64,000 nucleotides of DNA from Clostridiales bacterium (GTDB lineage: Bacteria > Bacillota > Clostridia > Christensenellales > CAG-138). The notes below the pieces were generated by a model that had not been told where the DNA came from, did not search any database, and worked only from the letters and a program-made list of their open reading frames with translations. The first letter of the stretch is position 1, and the number at the start of each line of letters is the position of its first letter. Positions 25,133 to 34,200 of this stretch are shown piece by piece. Both the position numbers and the translations under genes were made by a program. The stretch spans positions 1 through 64,000 of the forward strand of contig SFNQ01000003.1 in the NCBI GenBank assembly GCA_004554165.1, read 5' to 3'.

Positions 25133-25469
25133 GCTGCCGTAAATCAGGGCGGGTGCTTCCTCCCGCAGCCCTCCGGCGACGGAGGAATTGGATGTGCGGC
25201 GTCCATGGGCGGCCTGCTGGCGGTCATGGGCGCCGTTTCCGTTTTGGCTGGACCGAGCCAGAGGCCATGCCGGATTTTCCGGGAAACGGTGGCTCCGCCG
25301 TCTTTCCCCGCCCGGCGGCGCAGCCTTTCCGGCGTTTTGCTTTTGTCCCGGTTGTTTCGCTTTTGTAACTTTTCCATGGCAGGCGCTTACTTTTTCCTTT
25401 CCGGTGGTATACTGATACCGTCAGGAGATTTCCTGCTGCTTTTTCCCGATTCAGGCGAAGGAGGCAACG
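25133..25469. other. 337-base intergenic region with promoter of the SDR gene
   Basis: GC-rich non-coding DNA at the start of the chromosomal part. CTTACT 25386-25391 and TATACT 25408-25413 with a 16-base spacer form a plausible promoter for the SDR gene, which has GAAGGAGG before its ATG at 25470. A hairpin GCCCTCCGGCGACGGAGG lies near 25,165. I see no RNA gene or coding region. Confidence 0.5.
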
Positions 25470-26507
25470 ATGTCAAAAACCTACCTTATCACGGGCGTTG
25501 GCAGCCACCTTGGCGGCACCGTCGCCGCAATGCTGCTGGCAGCGGGGGCGCGCGTGCGCGGTTTCGCCCAGCCGGAGGAGGACGTGTCGGCGCTGGAAAA
25601 CGAGGGACTCTGTCTCTACTTTGGCGACATTCGTGACAAGCTCTCGCTGCGCCCGCTGTTTGAGGGCATCGACGGGCCCTTCGTGGTGATCCACGCGGCG
25701 GGCATGGTTTCCTTTGAGACGGGAAAGAACCCGCTGCTGGAGGAGATCAATGTGGGCGGCACGGAGAACGTGCTGGCCCTTTGCCGGGAGTACGGCGCGC
25801 AAAAGTTGATCCACGTCGGCTCCGTGCAGGCCATTCCAACCCTGCCGCAGGGCCAGCCGATGCGCGAGGTGAAGCGCTTTGCGCCGGAGCGGCTGCAAAG
25901 CGAATATGCCCGCTCCGCCGCCGTGGCAACGCAGCGCGTTCTGGACGCCGCAGCCGCCGGGCTGAACGCAACCGTTGTCCAGCCCTCGGGCATGATCGGC
26001 CCCAACGATTACGCTGCCGGCTATATGACGCAGCTCGTCCTGCGCTTTATGCGCGGCCGCCTGCCCGGCTTCATCCGGGGCGGCTATGATTTTGTGGATG
26101 TCAGGGACGTTGCGGACGGCGTGCTCCGCGCTGCGGAAAAGGGCGCGCCCGGCGAATGCTATATCCTTTCCGGACACTACTGCACGATTCGGGAGCTTTT
26201 GCGCACACTCTCCCGCATCCTCGGCCGCAGGGAGCTGAAAACCGCCGTTCCCCTCTGGCTTGCAAGGCTCTCCGCGCCGCTGGCGGAGCTGCTGTACAAA
26301 ATCCGGCGGAAGGCCCCGGCATTTTCCCGCCATGTTCTGGATGCGCTGATTGGCAACGGGCTCTACTCCAGCGCCAAGGCCGCGCGGGAGCTGGGCTATG
26401 CGCCCCGCAGCATGAGCGATACCCTGCGGGATACCGTCGCCTTCCTGCGCCAGCAGGGCCGTTCCACCCTCCCCCGGCGGCCAGGGCGCGGCGCAGCCCC
26501 GGTCTGA
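25470..26507 (+). CDS. extended SDR (NAD-dependent epimerase/dehydratase) without active-site Lys
   Basis: 345 residues of the extended short-chain dehydrogenase family. The nucleotide motif is TGVGSHLGG at residues 8-16, and FVVIHAAGMVSF follows near 70. The active-site Ser is in HVGSVQAI and the Tyr in SEYARSAAV. The family's YxxxK reads YARSA here: the catalytic Lys is replaced by Ala. Otherwise the fold looks complete, with PSGMIGPNDY and YDFVDVRDVADGV in the usual places. It may therefore bind NAD(P) without the standard catalysis. The gene stands alone after its own promoter; the last 15 residues are Arg/Pro-rich. Confidence 0.8.
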   Translation: MSKTYLITGVGSHLGGTVAAMLLAAGARVRGFAQPEEDVSALENEGLCLYFGDIRDKLSLRPLFEGIDGPFVVIHAAGMVSFETGKNPLLEEINVGGTENVLALCREYGAQKLIHVGSVQAIPTLPQGQPMREVKRFAPERLQSEYARSAAVATQRVLDAAAAGLNATVVQPSGMIGPNDYAAGYMTQLVLRFMRGRLPGFIRGGYDFVDVRDVADGVLRAAEKGAPGECYILSGHYCTIRELLRTLSRILGRRELKTAVPLWLARLSAPLAELLYKIRRKAPAFSRHVLDALIGNGLYSSAKAARELGYAPRSMSDTLRDTVAFLRQQGRSTLPRRPGRGAAPV

Positions 26508-26812
26508 GCGTTCAGCAACAACCCGATCCAGCAGACATGCCGCCGGAGCGGGAAAGCTTTCGAGGCTGTCCCCCGGAACAGCCCCAATGGATCCTTTTCA
26601 ACGGACCAAAGGACAAAGTCCCTCTCTCCTCTTTTAAAAATACGGGGTTTGCACAAAACGCCGCAGCGCTGTCAGCAAACCCCGCAAAGAGCCAGATTCC
26701 TCTCCCTTCAACCTGCGCGCCGCAAAGGCCGGCGCGGGCATCCGGGAACGCTCCCCCCGTTCAATTTTCCCCTGGGCTCCCTCCTCCGCCGGTTTTTCCC
26801 GCCGGCAGAATC
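26508..26812. other. 305-base convergent gap holding the lysC terminator
   Basis: Between the convergent SDR and aspartokinase genes. Apart from the minus-strand terminator at 26,634-26,684 I see no gene, repeat copy or promoter. Confidence 0.6.
26634..26684 (-). terminator. Rho-independent terminator of the DUF1015-lysC operon
   Basis: CGGGGTTTGC 26643-26652 and GCAAACCCCG 26675-26684 form a perfect 10-bp stem. Reading on the minus strand it is followed by TATTTTTAAAAG, so it terminates transcription coming from lysC. Confidence 0.8.
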
Positions 26813-28138
26813 CTAGAGTTCATCCGCAAAGGCTTTGTAGATCGCGCGGACCGCCGCCGCAAAATCGTCGCTCTCAACGCCGACGATGATGTTCATCTCG
26901 GAGGAGCCCTGATCGATCATGCGGACGTTGACGCCCGCCTCATGCAGCGCGCCAAAGAGCTTCGCGGCGGTACCGATGCTGCGCACCATGCCCTTGCCGA
27001 CGGTGGCAATGAGGGCCATGTTGGACTGCACCTCCACCGTTTTCGGGTCGCAGTCGCGCCGGATCTCGCGCAGAATCTGTTCAAGATGATCCCTCAGGTT
27101 CAGGTCGGAAATCACCAGCGACATGGTATCAATGCCGGAGGGCACATGCTCAAAGGAGATGTTGTGCCGGTCCAGCACCCGCAGCAGCCGGTAACCGAAC
27201 CCCACCTCGTTGTGCATGTTGTCCTTAAAGACCGTAATGACCGTGAAGCCCGTGCGCCCGGCAACGCCCGTAAGCGTTCCCTCCCGCTTGTAGTACCTGA
27301 GGTAGCTGTCCGGAACCACCATGGTCCCAGGCTCCTCGGGGGCGTTTGTATTGCGGACATTGATGGGAATGTGCGCCTTGCGCACCGGGAAGATGGAGTC
27401 CTCATGCAGCACGGTAGCGCCCATGTAGGAGAGCTCGCGCAGCTCCGAATAGGTGACCGTACGGATGACCTTGGGGTTTTCCACAATGCGCGGATCGGCC
27501 ATGAGGAAGCCGGAAACGTCCGTCCAGTTCTCATACACATCCGCGTGTACGGCGCGGGCGACGATGGCGCCGGTAATGTCGGAGCCGCCGCGGGAGAAGG
27601 TCTTGATGCTGCCGTCCCGCTTTCTGCCATAGAAGCCCGGAACGACCACCCGCTGCATGCCCTCCAGCTTCTGCGTCCACTTGAGCGTGGTTTCGTCGTC
27701 GTAGGTGCCGTCCGAATGGAAGCAGATCAGCTCCGCGGCGTCCACAAACTCAAAGCCCAGAAAATCCGCAAGCAGCAGCGCGTTCAGGTATTCGCCGCGG
27801 CTGGCCATATAGTCCTCGGAGGCGCCGTTTTCCAGGTTCTTTTTGATGGCGTCCAGCTCCGCGCCGATGTCCGTGGACAGGTTCAGCTCCCGTTCAATGG
27901 AAACATAGCGCTCGCGGATCCGGCCGAAGGTCTCCTCATAGTCCGCATCGCTCACAAACTGCGCGTGGGCAAGGTACAGCAGATCCGTCACCTTGTCGTC
28001 CCCCGGGAAACGCTTGCCCGGCGCGGACGGCACCACAAACTGCCTCGCCGGATCGGAGAGGACGATCTGCTTTACCTTGCGAAACTGCCCGGCGTCGGCC
28101 ATGGAGCTGCCGCCGAACTTGGTCATTTTGATTGCCAT
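26813..28138 (-). CDS. lysC: aspartate kinase
   Basis: 441 residues. Aspartokinase phosphorylates aspartate, the first step to lysine, methionine and threonine. The N-terminal kinase motif KMTKFGGSSMADAGQF is present, RGGSDITGAIVARAV is the mid-domain signature, and two ACT regulatory domains follow (FTVITVFKDNMHNEVGFGYR; MALIATVGKGMVRSIGTAAK). The pair of ACT domains implies feedback by an end-product amino acid, but the sequence does not say which. It lies 30 bases after the DUF1015 gene on the same strand and ends at a good terminator. No lysine riboswitch or T-box is seen upstream of the operon. Confidence 0.93.
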   Translation of the reverse strand: MAIKMTKFGGSSMADAGQFRKVKQIVLSDPARQFVVPSAPGKRFPGDDKVTDLLYLAHAQFVSDADYEETFGRIRERYVSIERELNLSTDIGAELDAIKKNLENGASEDYMASRGEYLNALLLADFLGFEFVDAAELICFHSDGTYDDETTLKWTQKLEGMQRVVVPGFYGRKRDGSIKTFSRGGSDITGAIVARAVHADVYENWTDVSGFLMADPRIVENPKVIRTVTYSELRELSYMGATVLHEDSIFPVRKAHIPINVRNTNAPEEPGTMVVPDSYLRYYKREGTLTGVAGRTGFTVITVFKDNMHNEVGFGYRLLRVLDRHNISFEHVPSGIDTMSLVISDLNLRDHLEQILREIRRDCDPKTVEVQSNMALIATVGKGMVRSIGTAAKLFGALHEAGVNVRMIDQGSSEMNIIVGVESDDFAAAVRAIYKAFADEL

Positions 28139-28168
28139 AGTACTCCAACTTCCTGCTTTTGAACAATA

Positions 28169-29488
28169 TTATTCTTCGATCAGCCGGCACTCCATATAGT
28201 ACCGCTTCTCGTTGGCCTCGCCCATGGAGAAGGTCTTGCGCGGGAGCGCGCCGTCGTACACCACCGTGGGAAACAGCTCGGATTTTGCCATTGCCGGCAG
28301 CAGAAAGCCAAGGGCCCGTTCCTTGCCGGAAAGCTCCCTGACCACCTCCGCGCCATGGATATAGTCCACCTCCGCGCCGTCAAACTCCCGGAGCACGTCG
28401 TCAATGGCGTTCTGGAGCGTGCCGACGGCCAGCTGCTGCGCAGGCTCGCGCACCACAAAGCTGCCGCTGCGCCCCGCCGTAAAGAAGGGGATCACATGGG
28501 TTCTGCCGCCCTCGGCCTCGCGCACCTCGGAAACCAGCTCCACGCCGCCGTTCCGCTCTGCCAGCGCCTTGAGCAGGCGCTCCACGGCGGTCTCGCCATC
28601 GATGCCGAAGAGCACGCGGTGAATCGGCTCGAACACAATGCCCTCGTCGTGGACGTTCTCCACCTCCACCAGCGCGTAGCGCGCCGGGTGCGTCGCCCAC
28701 TGGCTCTCCGGCAGGCCGGCCTTGACCTTTTCCCAGTTGGCCTTTGCGGTGGCAAAGCTGTGGTTGCCGTCGCCCATGGCGAACAGCAGCGGCGCATGCT
28801 CCTGCCCGTACTTTTCATGGAATGCCGCCGCATCGGTGAGCGCGGCAAGGGCATCCAGCACGGAAGCAATATCTTTCTCAGCGCTGACGAGCCTGCCGGT
28901 AATATGCCCGCCGTCCAGCATGAGATCGGTGTCGTACAGCAGCGGCAGCTCCGCCGCGCGTTGGGCCAGCGGCTCGATGACCGTGCGGCCCGGATCGTCG
29001 ATCAGCACCAGGATGTGCGGCAGCTCCACCGGCGCGCCCTCGCGGATACGCAGCCGCGGCGGAATCCGGTCCACAATCGTGCCCTCCGTGGCGCGGATGA
29101 GGGTGGTTGCGCCCTTATGATAATCATATTGCTCAAGATCCAGCGCCATCACCAGTCCCTGCCGGGTATTTCCGGCAACGGACCTTGTGACCAGCACAAA
29201 GCCCTGCTCCCGCTCCCGGAGCACGCCCAGCGCCATGTACGCGCGCATGCTCTCGCGGATCGCCTCGATCCGCTCCGCCTCGCCGGGCTTGCCCAGATAG
29301 GCCTCGGGCAGAATCAGGTCCAGCGTGGTTGGCGCATCGCCGATGATCTGGCGCGCCTTCTCCCAGTATTCCGGCTGGGAGGTATACTGATCGCAGGCGA
29401 CGACCGCCCATCTGTAGAAATCGGATCCCTCGGGCGGGAGCATCACTTTGGGTACAAGGACTCCAACGTCGTTCTGATAGCGGGGCAT
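28169..29488 (-). CDS. DUF1015 family protein
   Basis: 439 residues starting MPRYQNDVGVLVPKVMLPPE, with FYRWAVVACDQYTSQPEYWE and a central GDGNHSFATAKANWE. These are hallmark segments of DUF1015 (COG4198-like), a widespread family of unknown biochemical role often near amino acid or serine metabolism genes. Here it is co-directional with aspartokinase, 30 bases apart, from a promoter at 29,535-29,563, and has AAAGGAGGAAAATC before the ATG. The GNHS segment suggests a hydrolase-like site, but no activity is established. Confidence 0.85.
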   Translation of the reverse strand: MPRYQNDVGVLVPKVMLPPEGSDFYRWAVVACDQYTSQPEYWEKARQIIGDAPTTLDLILPEAYLGKPGEAERIEAIRESMRAYMALGVLREREQGFVLVTRSVAGNTRQGLVMALDLEQYDYHKGATTLIRATEGTIVDRIPPRLRIREGAPVELPHILVLIDDPGRTVIEPLAQRAAELPLLYDTDLMLDGGHITGRLVSAEKDIASVLDALAALTDAAAFHEKYGQEHAPLLFAMGDGNHSFATAKANWEKVKAGLPESQWATHPARYALVEVENVHDEGIVFEPIHRVLFGIDGETAVERLLKALAERNGGVELVSEVREAEGGRTHVIPFFTAGRSGSFVVREPAQQLAVGTLQNAIDDVLREFDGAEVDYIHGAEVVRELSGKERALGFLLPAMAKSELFPTVVYDGALPRKTFSMGEANEKRYYMECRLIEE

Positions 29489-29807
29489 GATTTTCCTCCT
29501 TTTTTTGTGTAGTGCGCAGAAATTTGATTCTATTATTATACGTTAGCTTTTCAGAGACTGCAAGAAGAAAACGCCCGGGCATTTTGCTTGCGTACGTTGC
29601 GGTATCCCGTCTCCGGGCGCTCAACGGTTTTTGCCGCGGCAGGCTGCCGCTTTCTGCCGCCCGGCGCTGTTCCGGCGCTTGTAACCGGGGATTGGGGCCG
29701 CAAGGTCACGACGCTTCGCCAGCGGGCGGGAAGCTGCCTTCCGCCGCGGACAGACCGGGCCGGGGGCGGCGGCGCTGCCGCCCGCTTTCCCCCGGCTGAC
29801 AAGGCCG
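29489..29807. other. 319-base intergenic region upstream of DUF1015
   Basis: Holds the minus-strand promoter at 29,535-29,563. The rest, towards the phosphoesterase gene's end, is GC-rich with an imperfect hairpin (GGGGGCGGCGGC.. near 29,762-29,795) and no T tract on either strand. No gene is supported here. Confidence 0.5.
29535..29563 (-). promoter_or_regulatory. promoter of the DUF1015-lysC operon
   Basis: On the minus strand TTGCAG (29563-29558), 17 bases, TATAAT (29540-29535). The leader to the ATG at 29488 is about 40 bases and contains AAAGGAGG. Confidence 0.75.
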
Positions 29808-30902
29808 CTAAAAGGCGTTTTCAATGGTAAAGCGCTCCTCGTCCGCCCGGTCCGGGTCCGCTGTAAAGCTGCCCTGGGCCGGCGCGCAGGTCAGGACCGA
29901 CACCGCCCGGGAGACGGGATCGAAGATCAGCATGCGCAGGTAGCCCACCTGATCCGGATAGCGGTTCTGCTGATAGTTGTGCCGCATGCAGACGACCTGC
30001 CGCTCCGGCTGTCCGTCGCCGTCGTCGTCAAAATTCTCGATGCGCAGCGCGTTCCCCTTCACGTGCCCGGAGAGCACCATGCGCACATTGCCGCAGGGCG
30101 CGACCACCTCCTGGCGCAGCAGCGCGCCATGGCCGGTCAGCTCGCTGGTCCGGTCGCTTCCGTAGGACAGGTAGCTGTGTACGGCAAGGATGCCCACGCA
30201 ATCGTCGTTTTGCCGAAACACCTCCCTTGCCCAGGCAAGGCCCGCCTCGTTGACGGAGAGATACCTCAGCCCGAGCACAAGAAAGTCCGTGCCCCCTGCG
30301 GTAAAGCGCTCATAATAGCCCTCGCCGCCCCGGTACTGGCGCTCCGGCGCCTGCCAGGCGATAAAGGGCTGCGCAAGATAGGGCTCATAGCTCAGGACCT
30401 TCTTTGCCACATCGTGATTGCCAGCCACCGGCAGGAAGGGAAGCTCCCCCTCCAGCAGAGCGATGGCCGGATTGATCCGCTCCCAGTGGAGCGGATTCCA
30501 GCCGTTTTCAACAAAATCCCCGGTGTGAATCAGCAGCTGCGTATTGTATTCCTCCCGCGACTGCGCAATCCACCGGAAGGTGGGCAGCAGCGCCGGCGCC
30601 AGCGAGGGATACATGGTCATGGTCTGCGTATCCGTAATCCAGGCAATGGAAAAGGGCGTGGGCGCAGGCGTGGGCGTCGGTTCGTGCCGCGCCACAGTCT
30701 CCGGCGAAGCCTTTGGCAGCGCAGGCACGGGCGCAGACGCCGGTTCTCCAGCCGGGTCCGGCGTTGGGGCGGGAGCCGCCTGCCGTCCCGCACAGCCGCA
30801 CAGAAGGGCAAGCGCCAGCAGGCCTGCGGCCAGCGCGCCGCCCTCCCAGCTCCGGCAGGCCCGCCCCCGAACGTTCCCTGCCCTATTCCGCATTGCGCTC
30901 AT
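29808..30902 (-). CDS. lipoprotein metallophosphoesterase
   Basis: 364 residues. An N-terminal membrane segment ends in the lipobox LALLCGC, followed by a long Pro/Ala/Thr linker. The calcineurin-like core reads WITDTQ, IHTGDFVENGW, VAGNHD, VHSYLS and LSGHVKG in the right order for a two-metal phosphoesterase. It is exported and tethered outside the membrane. The gene overlaps the end of the membrane glycosyltransferase gene by 20 bases (its second Met at 30893 also overlaps). A paralogue with the same layout lies at 32,758. The substrate is unknown. Confidence 0.82.
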   Translation of the reverse strand: MSAMRNRAGNVRGRACRSWEGGALAAGLLALALLCGCAGRQAAPAPTPDPAGEPASAPVPALPKASPETVARHEPTPTPAPTPFSIAWITDTQTMTMYPSLAPALLPTFRWIAQSREEYNTQLLIHTGDFVENGWNPLHWERINPAIALLEGELPFLPVAGNHDVAKKVLSYEPYLAQPFIAWQAPERQYRGGEGYYERFTAGGTDFLVLGLRYLSVNEAGLAWAREVFRQNDDCVGILAVHSYLSYGSDRTSELTGHGALLRQEVVAPCGNVRMVLSGHVKGNALRIENFDDDGDGQPERQVVCMRHNYQQNRYPDQVGYLRMLIFDPVSRAVSVLTCAPAQGSFTADPDRADEERFTIENAF

Positions 30903-32598
30903 AGAGATACATCAACTCGTTTCCATAGGATACCGCGCGGCTGCGGATATGGCAGTGCTCCTCAAGATATTGGAGCGCGTTCAAAGACCTGCCCTTTGGC
31001 GCCTCCTCATACTGCTCTTCGGGCGCATCCTCCGGCAGGGTGTGCAGATAGGTCAGGTTCAGCAGAACATATTGCGCATCCTCAAGACGGTTCTCCACCG
31101 TCAGGCGCGATTGCTGCTGCTCCGTAAGCTCCCTGCGGGCGAAAAAGACGGCGTGCTGATCGTGCAACGTTACATAGGAGAGGGATACCTCCGCATCCTC
31201 CGGCAGCGAAGCGAACAGCTCCCGTATCAGCGGCCCGCCGGCAAGGTGCCAGTAATCCAGTTCATAGCGCTCTGCCGCATTGCATCCGGCAAAGGCGTTG
31301 ACATAGGCGAACTCATAGGGATGGTTCCCGGCGATGCCTGCGCCGCTCCAAAGCGCGCAGAGTGCCAGCAGGCCCGCGCCCACCCGCAGCAGGACCCTGC
31401 CCCGCTTTGCAAGCACACGCGCCAGCGTCTGCACGCCCGCAGCGGCCATGACCAGCATGGGCCCATAAAGAAAATAGAACTGCCGCCAGCCGTTATAAAC
31501 GTGCGTGTTCAGCGCAACGGCAAGGAGCAGCGGAACCAGCCACATGAGCGATACCATACAGAGCAGCAGGCCGTCCCGCTCCCGCAGCCGCGAGCGCACC
31601 GCGCGCAGGATGACCGCGGCCTGTCCCACAAGGGTGAGCAGCAGCAGCCAGACGGGCGTTGTGATGGCGATCATTACAGGCAGGTAGCTGCGGGGCAGCG
31701 GATTGATGCTGCGCTGGTACAGCTCTCCCGCATACAGCATCTGCTGATCCCAGCGGGCAAAATGGAAGGTATAGGTAAACAGGTATTTGGCATAGCCCAC
31801 AGGATCGCCCCAGAGCGCGGGCGTAATCAGAACATAGGTCGCTCCGCAGACAAAGATGGCCAGAAGCCCCTGCCGGAACCTGCGGCGGCAGAGAGCCTTT
31901 TCCACCCCGGCGCGCGCATCGCGGAGCAGCAGGCAGAGATAGGTCAGCCCCACAAGCCCGAAAGCGAACGCCGCCACCAACCGCATGTTGGCGGCAAAGG
32001 CCGATGCTATGCCAAAGAGCAGGGCAAACAGCGGCCGGCTGCTCCGAATCCATTTGACGCCGAAGCAGAGCACAATGAGCACCAGCGCCAGACAGACCAT
32101 ATCTTTATTGTTATAGTGCATCTCGGCGAACATGCGCGGCGAGAGGAACAGAAAGAGCGCGGCGGCGCAGCCGAGGCGCCTGCTGTGAAGCAGCTCCTTT
32201 GTGAGCGCATAGAGCGCGATCACGCCGAGGAAGCAGAGGCAGTAGATGTAGTAATGCCAGACAAGGCTGACCTGCCGCGTGGGCAGGCTGTCGCGCCGTA
32301 GCATGTAAAAGCCCAGCGGATAGAACGCCGCAATCCCGTGGTCGCGGTTGACCGAGGTTGCGATGCGGTATTCCGGGTCGCTCGTGTCGGCGTCCGGCAG
32401 GGCCTCCGCTCCGCAGAAGCGGAGGATATACTCGCGCATGTTGGCGTTCAGGATGGCCTGCTCCTCCTTTTCGTCAAAGGGCATGCCATAGCCCGCCGTG
32501 GCAAAGAGGCCGAGAAAAAACAACACCGCAAGAAACAGCGGCGCCCCCACCCTCCGCAGCCACGCCAGGCATGCGGATTTGTTCCCATGCTGTACCAT
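30883..32598 (-). CDS. GT-C type membrane glycosyltransferase (ArnT/PMT-like)
   Basis: 571 residues with about 10-12 membrane helices. After the first helix comes YGMPFDEKEEQAIL, placing the Asp-Glu pair of GT-C enzymes in the first external loop. The C-terminal 130 residues are soluble and outside. ArnT/PMT-family enzymes move a sugar from a polyprenyl donor to a lipid or protein at the cell surface. The start at 32598 has AGGAAACGGG upstream, and a promoter TTGTGT-N18-TATACT lies at 32,633-32,662. The gene is flanked on both sides by paralogous lipoprotein phosphoesterases, suggesting a surface glycan function. Confidence 0.8.
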   Translation of the reverse strand: MVQHGNKSACLAWLRRVGAPLFLAVLFFLGLFATAGYGMPFDEKEEQAILNANMREYILRFCGAEALPDADTSDPEYRIATSVNRDHGIAAFYPLGFYMLRRDSLPTRQVSLVWHYYIYCLCFLGVIALYALTKELLHSRRLGCAAALFLFLSPRMFAEMHYNNKDMVCLALVLIVLCFGVKWIRSSRPLFALLFGIASAFAANMRLVAAFAFGLVGLTYLCLLLRDARAGVEKALCRRRFRQGLLAIFVCGATYVLITPALWGDPVGYAKYLFTYTFHFARWDQQMLYAGELYQRSINPLPRSYLPVMIAITTPVWLLLLTLVGQAAVILRAVRSRLRERDGLLLCMVSLMWLVPLLLAVALNTHVYNGWRQFYFLYGPMLVMAAAGVQTLARVLAKRGRVLLRVGAGLLALCALWSGAGIAGNHPYEFAYVNAFAGCNAAERYELDYWHLAGGPLIRELFASLPEDAEVSLSYVTLHDQHAVFFARRELTEQQQSRLTVENRLEDAQYVLLNLTYLHTLPEDAPEEQYEEAPKGRSLNALQYLEEHCHIRSRAVSYGNELMYLYERNAE

Positions 32599-32632
32599 CC
32601 CGTTTCCTCCCGGAAAATTTTTCGGTTGATTC

Positions 32633-32662
32633 AGTATAGCATGTTCTCCCGCTTCGACACAA
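32633..32662 (-). promoter_or_regulatory. promoter of the glycosyltransferase-phosphoesterase pair
   Basis: Minus strand: TTGTGT (32662-32657), 18 bases, TATACT (32638-32633), about 35 bases before the ATG at 32598. Confidence 0.6.
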
Positions 32663-32745
32663 TGCGCTTGTTTTTGCAGGGACGCGCCCCTTTCGTCAGC
32701 GCTGCATCGCCCGTCTCTTTTCTGGTCTGTTTTTGAAAATCGTGG

Positions 32746-32751
32746 TATACT
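32746..32751 (+). promoter_or_regulatory. -10 box six bases before a start codon (possible leaderless transcript)
   Basis: TATACT at 32746-32751 is followed by only six bases before the ATG at 32758, and no ribosome site precedes that ATG. No clear -35 box is seen at 17 bases. The same geometry recurs at 54,748. Confidence 0.5.
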
Positions 32752-32757
32752 ATCGTC

Positions 32758-33837
32758 ATGAAACGACTGCTTTCGATGCTGCTCGCAGCGCTGCTGCCCC
32801 TCTGCTGCGCCTGTGCGCAAAACCAAAAACCCGCTCCGGACACGCCGCTTGTGGAGCTGCTGCTTGCGGATCCCACGGCTTCGCCCGCGCCGCTGCCCAC
32901 CAATACGCCCATTCCTGACGCGCTGACTGCGGCGGACGGACAGTATACCATCGCCTGGATCTCCGACACCCAGCACTACAGCAGGCAGAACAACGGCGTG
33001 TTTGAATGTATGACCCGGTTTCTTGCGGACAACGCCGAGCGCATGAACCTTGCCTATATCGTCCACACCGGCGACCTGGTCCACAACCGCGATGTCCCCG
33101 CGCAATGGACGGTGGCCGACCGGGCCATGCTGACCATCGACAGCCTGCCAAACGGCGTGGCCGCAGGCAACCACGACGTGGGTACCAAGCCCGAGGACTG
33201 CGATTACTCCTATTTCTGTGCGCTCTTTGGCGAGGCGCGCTACCGGGACCGGCCCTGGTACGGCGGCAGCTATGAGAACAACCGCGGCCACTACGATCTG
33301 ATTGACGCAGGCAATACGCAGTTTGTTTTCGTTTATCTCGGCTATCAGGTCACCGACGGGGGCATGGACTGGGCGCGGGAGGTGTTCTCCGCTTATCCCG
33401 ACCGCGTGGGCGTCCTCTGCGTACACGACTATTTCTACCACGACTGCTCCCTGACCGAGCAGGGCCAGCGCCTCTATGACAACGTTGTAAAAAAGAGCGG
33501 CAACCTCTACCTTGTCCTCTGCGGCCACCGCTACAACGGCGCCTGTATTCCCACAGAGCTGGACGACGACGGCGACGGCATCTCCGACCGCACGGTATTG
33601 CAGATGATCAACAACTATCAGGCCGTGGGCGACCCGGAGGCGGAGACCCGCACCGGCGGCGACGGCTACATGCGCTTTTTGCAGGTGGATGAGGATGCGG
33701 GCCTGATCCGCTATACCAGCTATTCGCCCTATACGGATGACTATGTCTATTTCGACGAACCGGCGCATCAGCTGGAAAAGTACGCCTTTGATCCCGGGGG
33801 CGAGCAGGGCCAGGTTCCCATTCCGTGGCCGTATTGA
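32758..33837 (+). CDS. lipoprotein metallophosphoesterase (paralogue)
   Basis: 359 residues. The signal sequence MKRLLSMLLAALLPLCCACA has a lipobox ending at Cys 18, followed by a Pro/Thr-rich linker. The calcineurin-like core is WISDTQHYSR, VHTGDLVHNRD, AAGNHDVGTK, VHDYFYHD and LCGHRYNGA, with the same spacing as the gene at 29,808. The metal ligands are all present. It is divergent from the glycosyltransferase gene. The -10 box lies only six bases before the ATG, so the transcript may be leaderless. The last 40 residues resemble the paralogue's, including the LxxxQ..YRM-like strand. Confidence 0.83.
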   Translation: MKRLLSMLLAALLPLCCACAQNQKPAPDTPLVELLLADPTASPAPLPTNTPIPDALTAADGQYTIAWISDTQHYSRQNNGVFECMTRFLADNAERMNLAYIVHTGDLVHNRDVPAQWTVADRAMLTIDSLPNGVAAGNHDVGTKPEDCDYSYFCALFGEARYRDRPWYGGSYENNRGHYDLIDAGNTQFVFVYLGYQVTDGGMDWAREVFSAYPDRVGVLCVHDYFYHDCSLTEQGQRLYDNVVKKSGNLYLVLCGHRYNGACIPTELDDDGDGISDRTVLQMINNYQAVGDPEAETRTGGDGYMRFLQVDEDAGLIRYTSYSPYTDDYVYFDEPAHQLEKYAFDPGGEQGQVPIPWPY

Positions 33838-33900
33838 AGGCCGCAGCGGCGGAATACAACAAAAAATACGAAAAGATTGATATAAAATATACAATTTCTA

Positions 33901-33929
33901 TTGACAAGACGAAAAATCGGTGGTAGATT
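33901..33929 (+). promoter_or_regulatory. promoter ahead of the leader peptide and liv operon
   Basis: TTGACA 33901-33906, a 17-base spacer and TAGATT 33924-33929. The next ribosome site and ATG on this strand are those of the 62-codon gene at 33977, then the liv operon. Confidence 0.75.
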
Positions 33930-33976
33930 ATCTGCATTGAAGTTTTTTGCACCGGCTGCAAGGAAAGGAGCGCCCC

Positions 33977-34165
33977 ATGGTTCGGTTCCACAATACCGCG
34001 ATGAATACGACGAAAGCGAACGCCTGCGGCGCGTCCGCCTCTTGTGCTGCCGCGGCCATCCTGATTTCCCTGCGTACGCTCAACGGCCTGTTGGGCGTAT
34101 TGCTTTTTGTCGCAGTGCTGATTATTATTCGCCTTGCGCTGCTTGTATGGGCCAGAGCGTCCTAG
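33977..34165 (+). CDS. 62-residue Leu/Ile/Val-rich peptide, possible attenuator leader of the liv operon
   Basis: The peptide starts MVRFHNTAMNTTKANACGAS and then has 20 Leu, Ile or Val in residues 28-57, including GLLGVLLFVAVLIIIRLALL. AGGAAAGGAG precedes the ATG. The next 36 bases end in a perfect GC-rich hairpin, and the branched-chain amino acid transporter genes follow without a visible promoter of their own. That is the layout of an amino-acid-sensing leader, as in the E. coli ilv operons. Codons fit: three consecutive ATT for Ile, and TTG and CTT for Leu, in a host that mostly uses ATC and CTG. A small membrane protein is the alternative. Confidence 0.6.
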   Translation: MVRFHNTAMNTTKANACGASASCAAAAILISLRTLNGLLGVLLFVAVLIIIRLALLVWARAS

Positions 34166-34200
34166 GAATCGGGTTCGACCGCAAAACATCTGCTTACACT

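Noticed and set aside
32599..33894. Extended minus-strand reading of the glycosyltransferase up to 33,894
   Set aside because: The extra 430 residues are opposite the phosphoesterase gene, which has a full calcineurin core; the start at 32,598 has a ribosome site.
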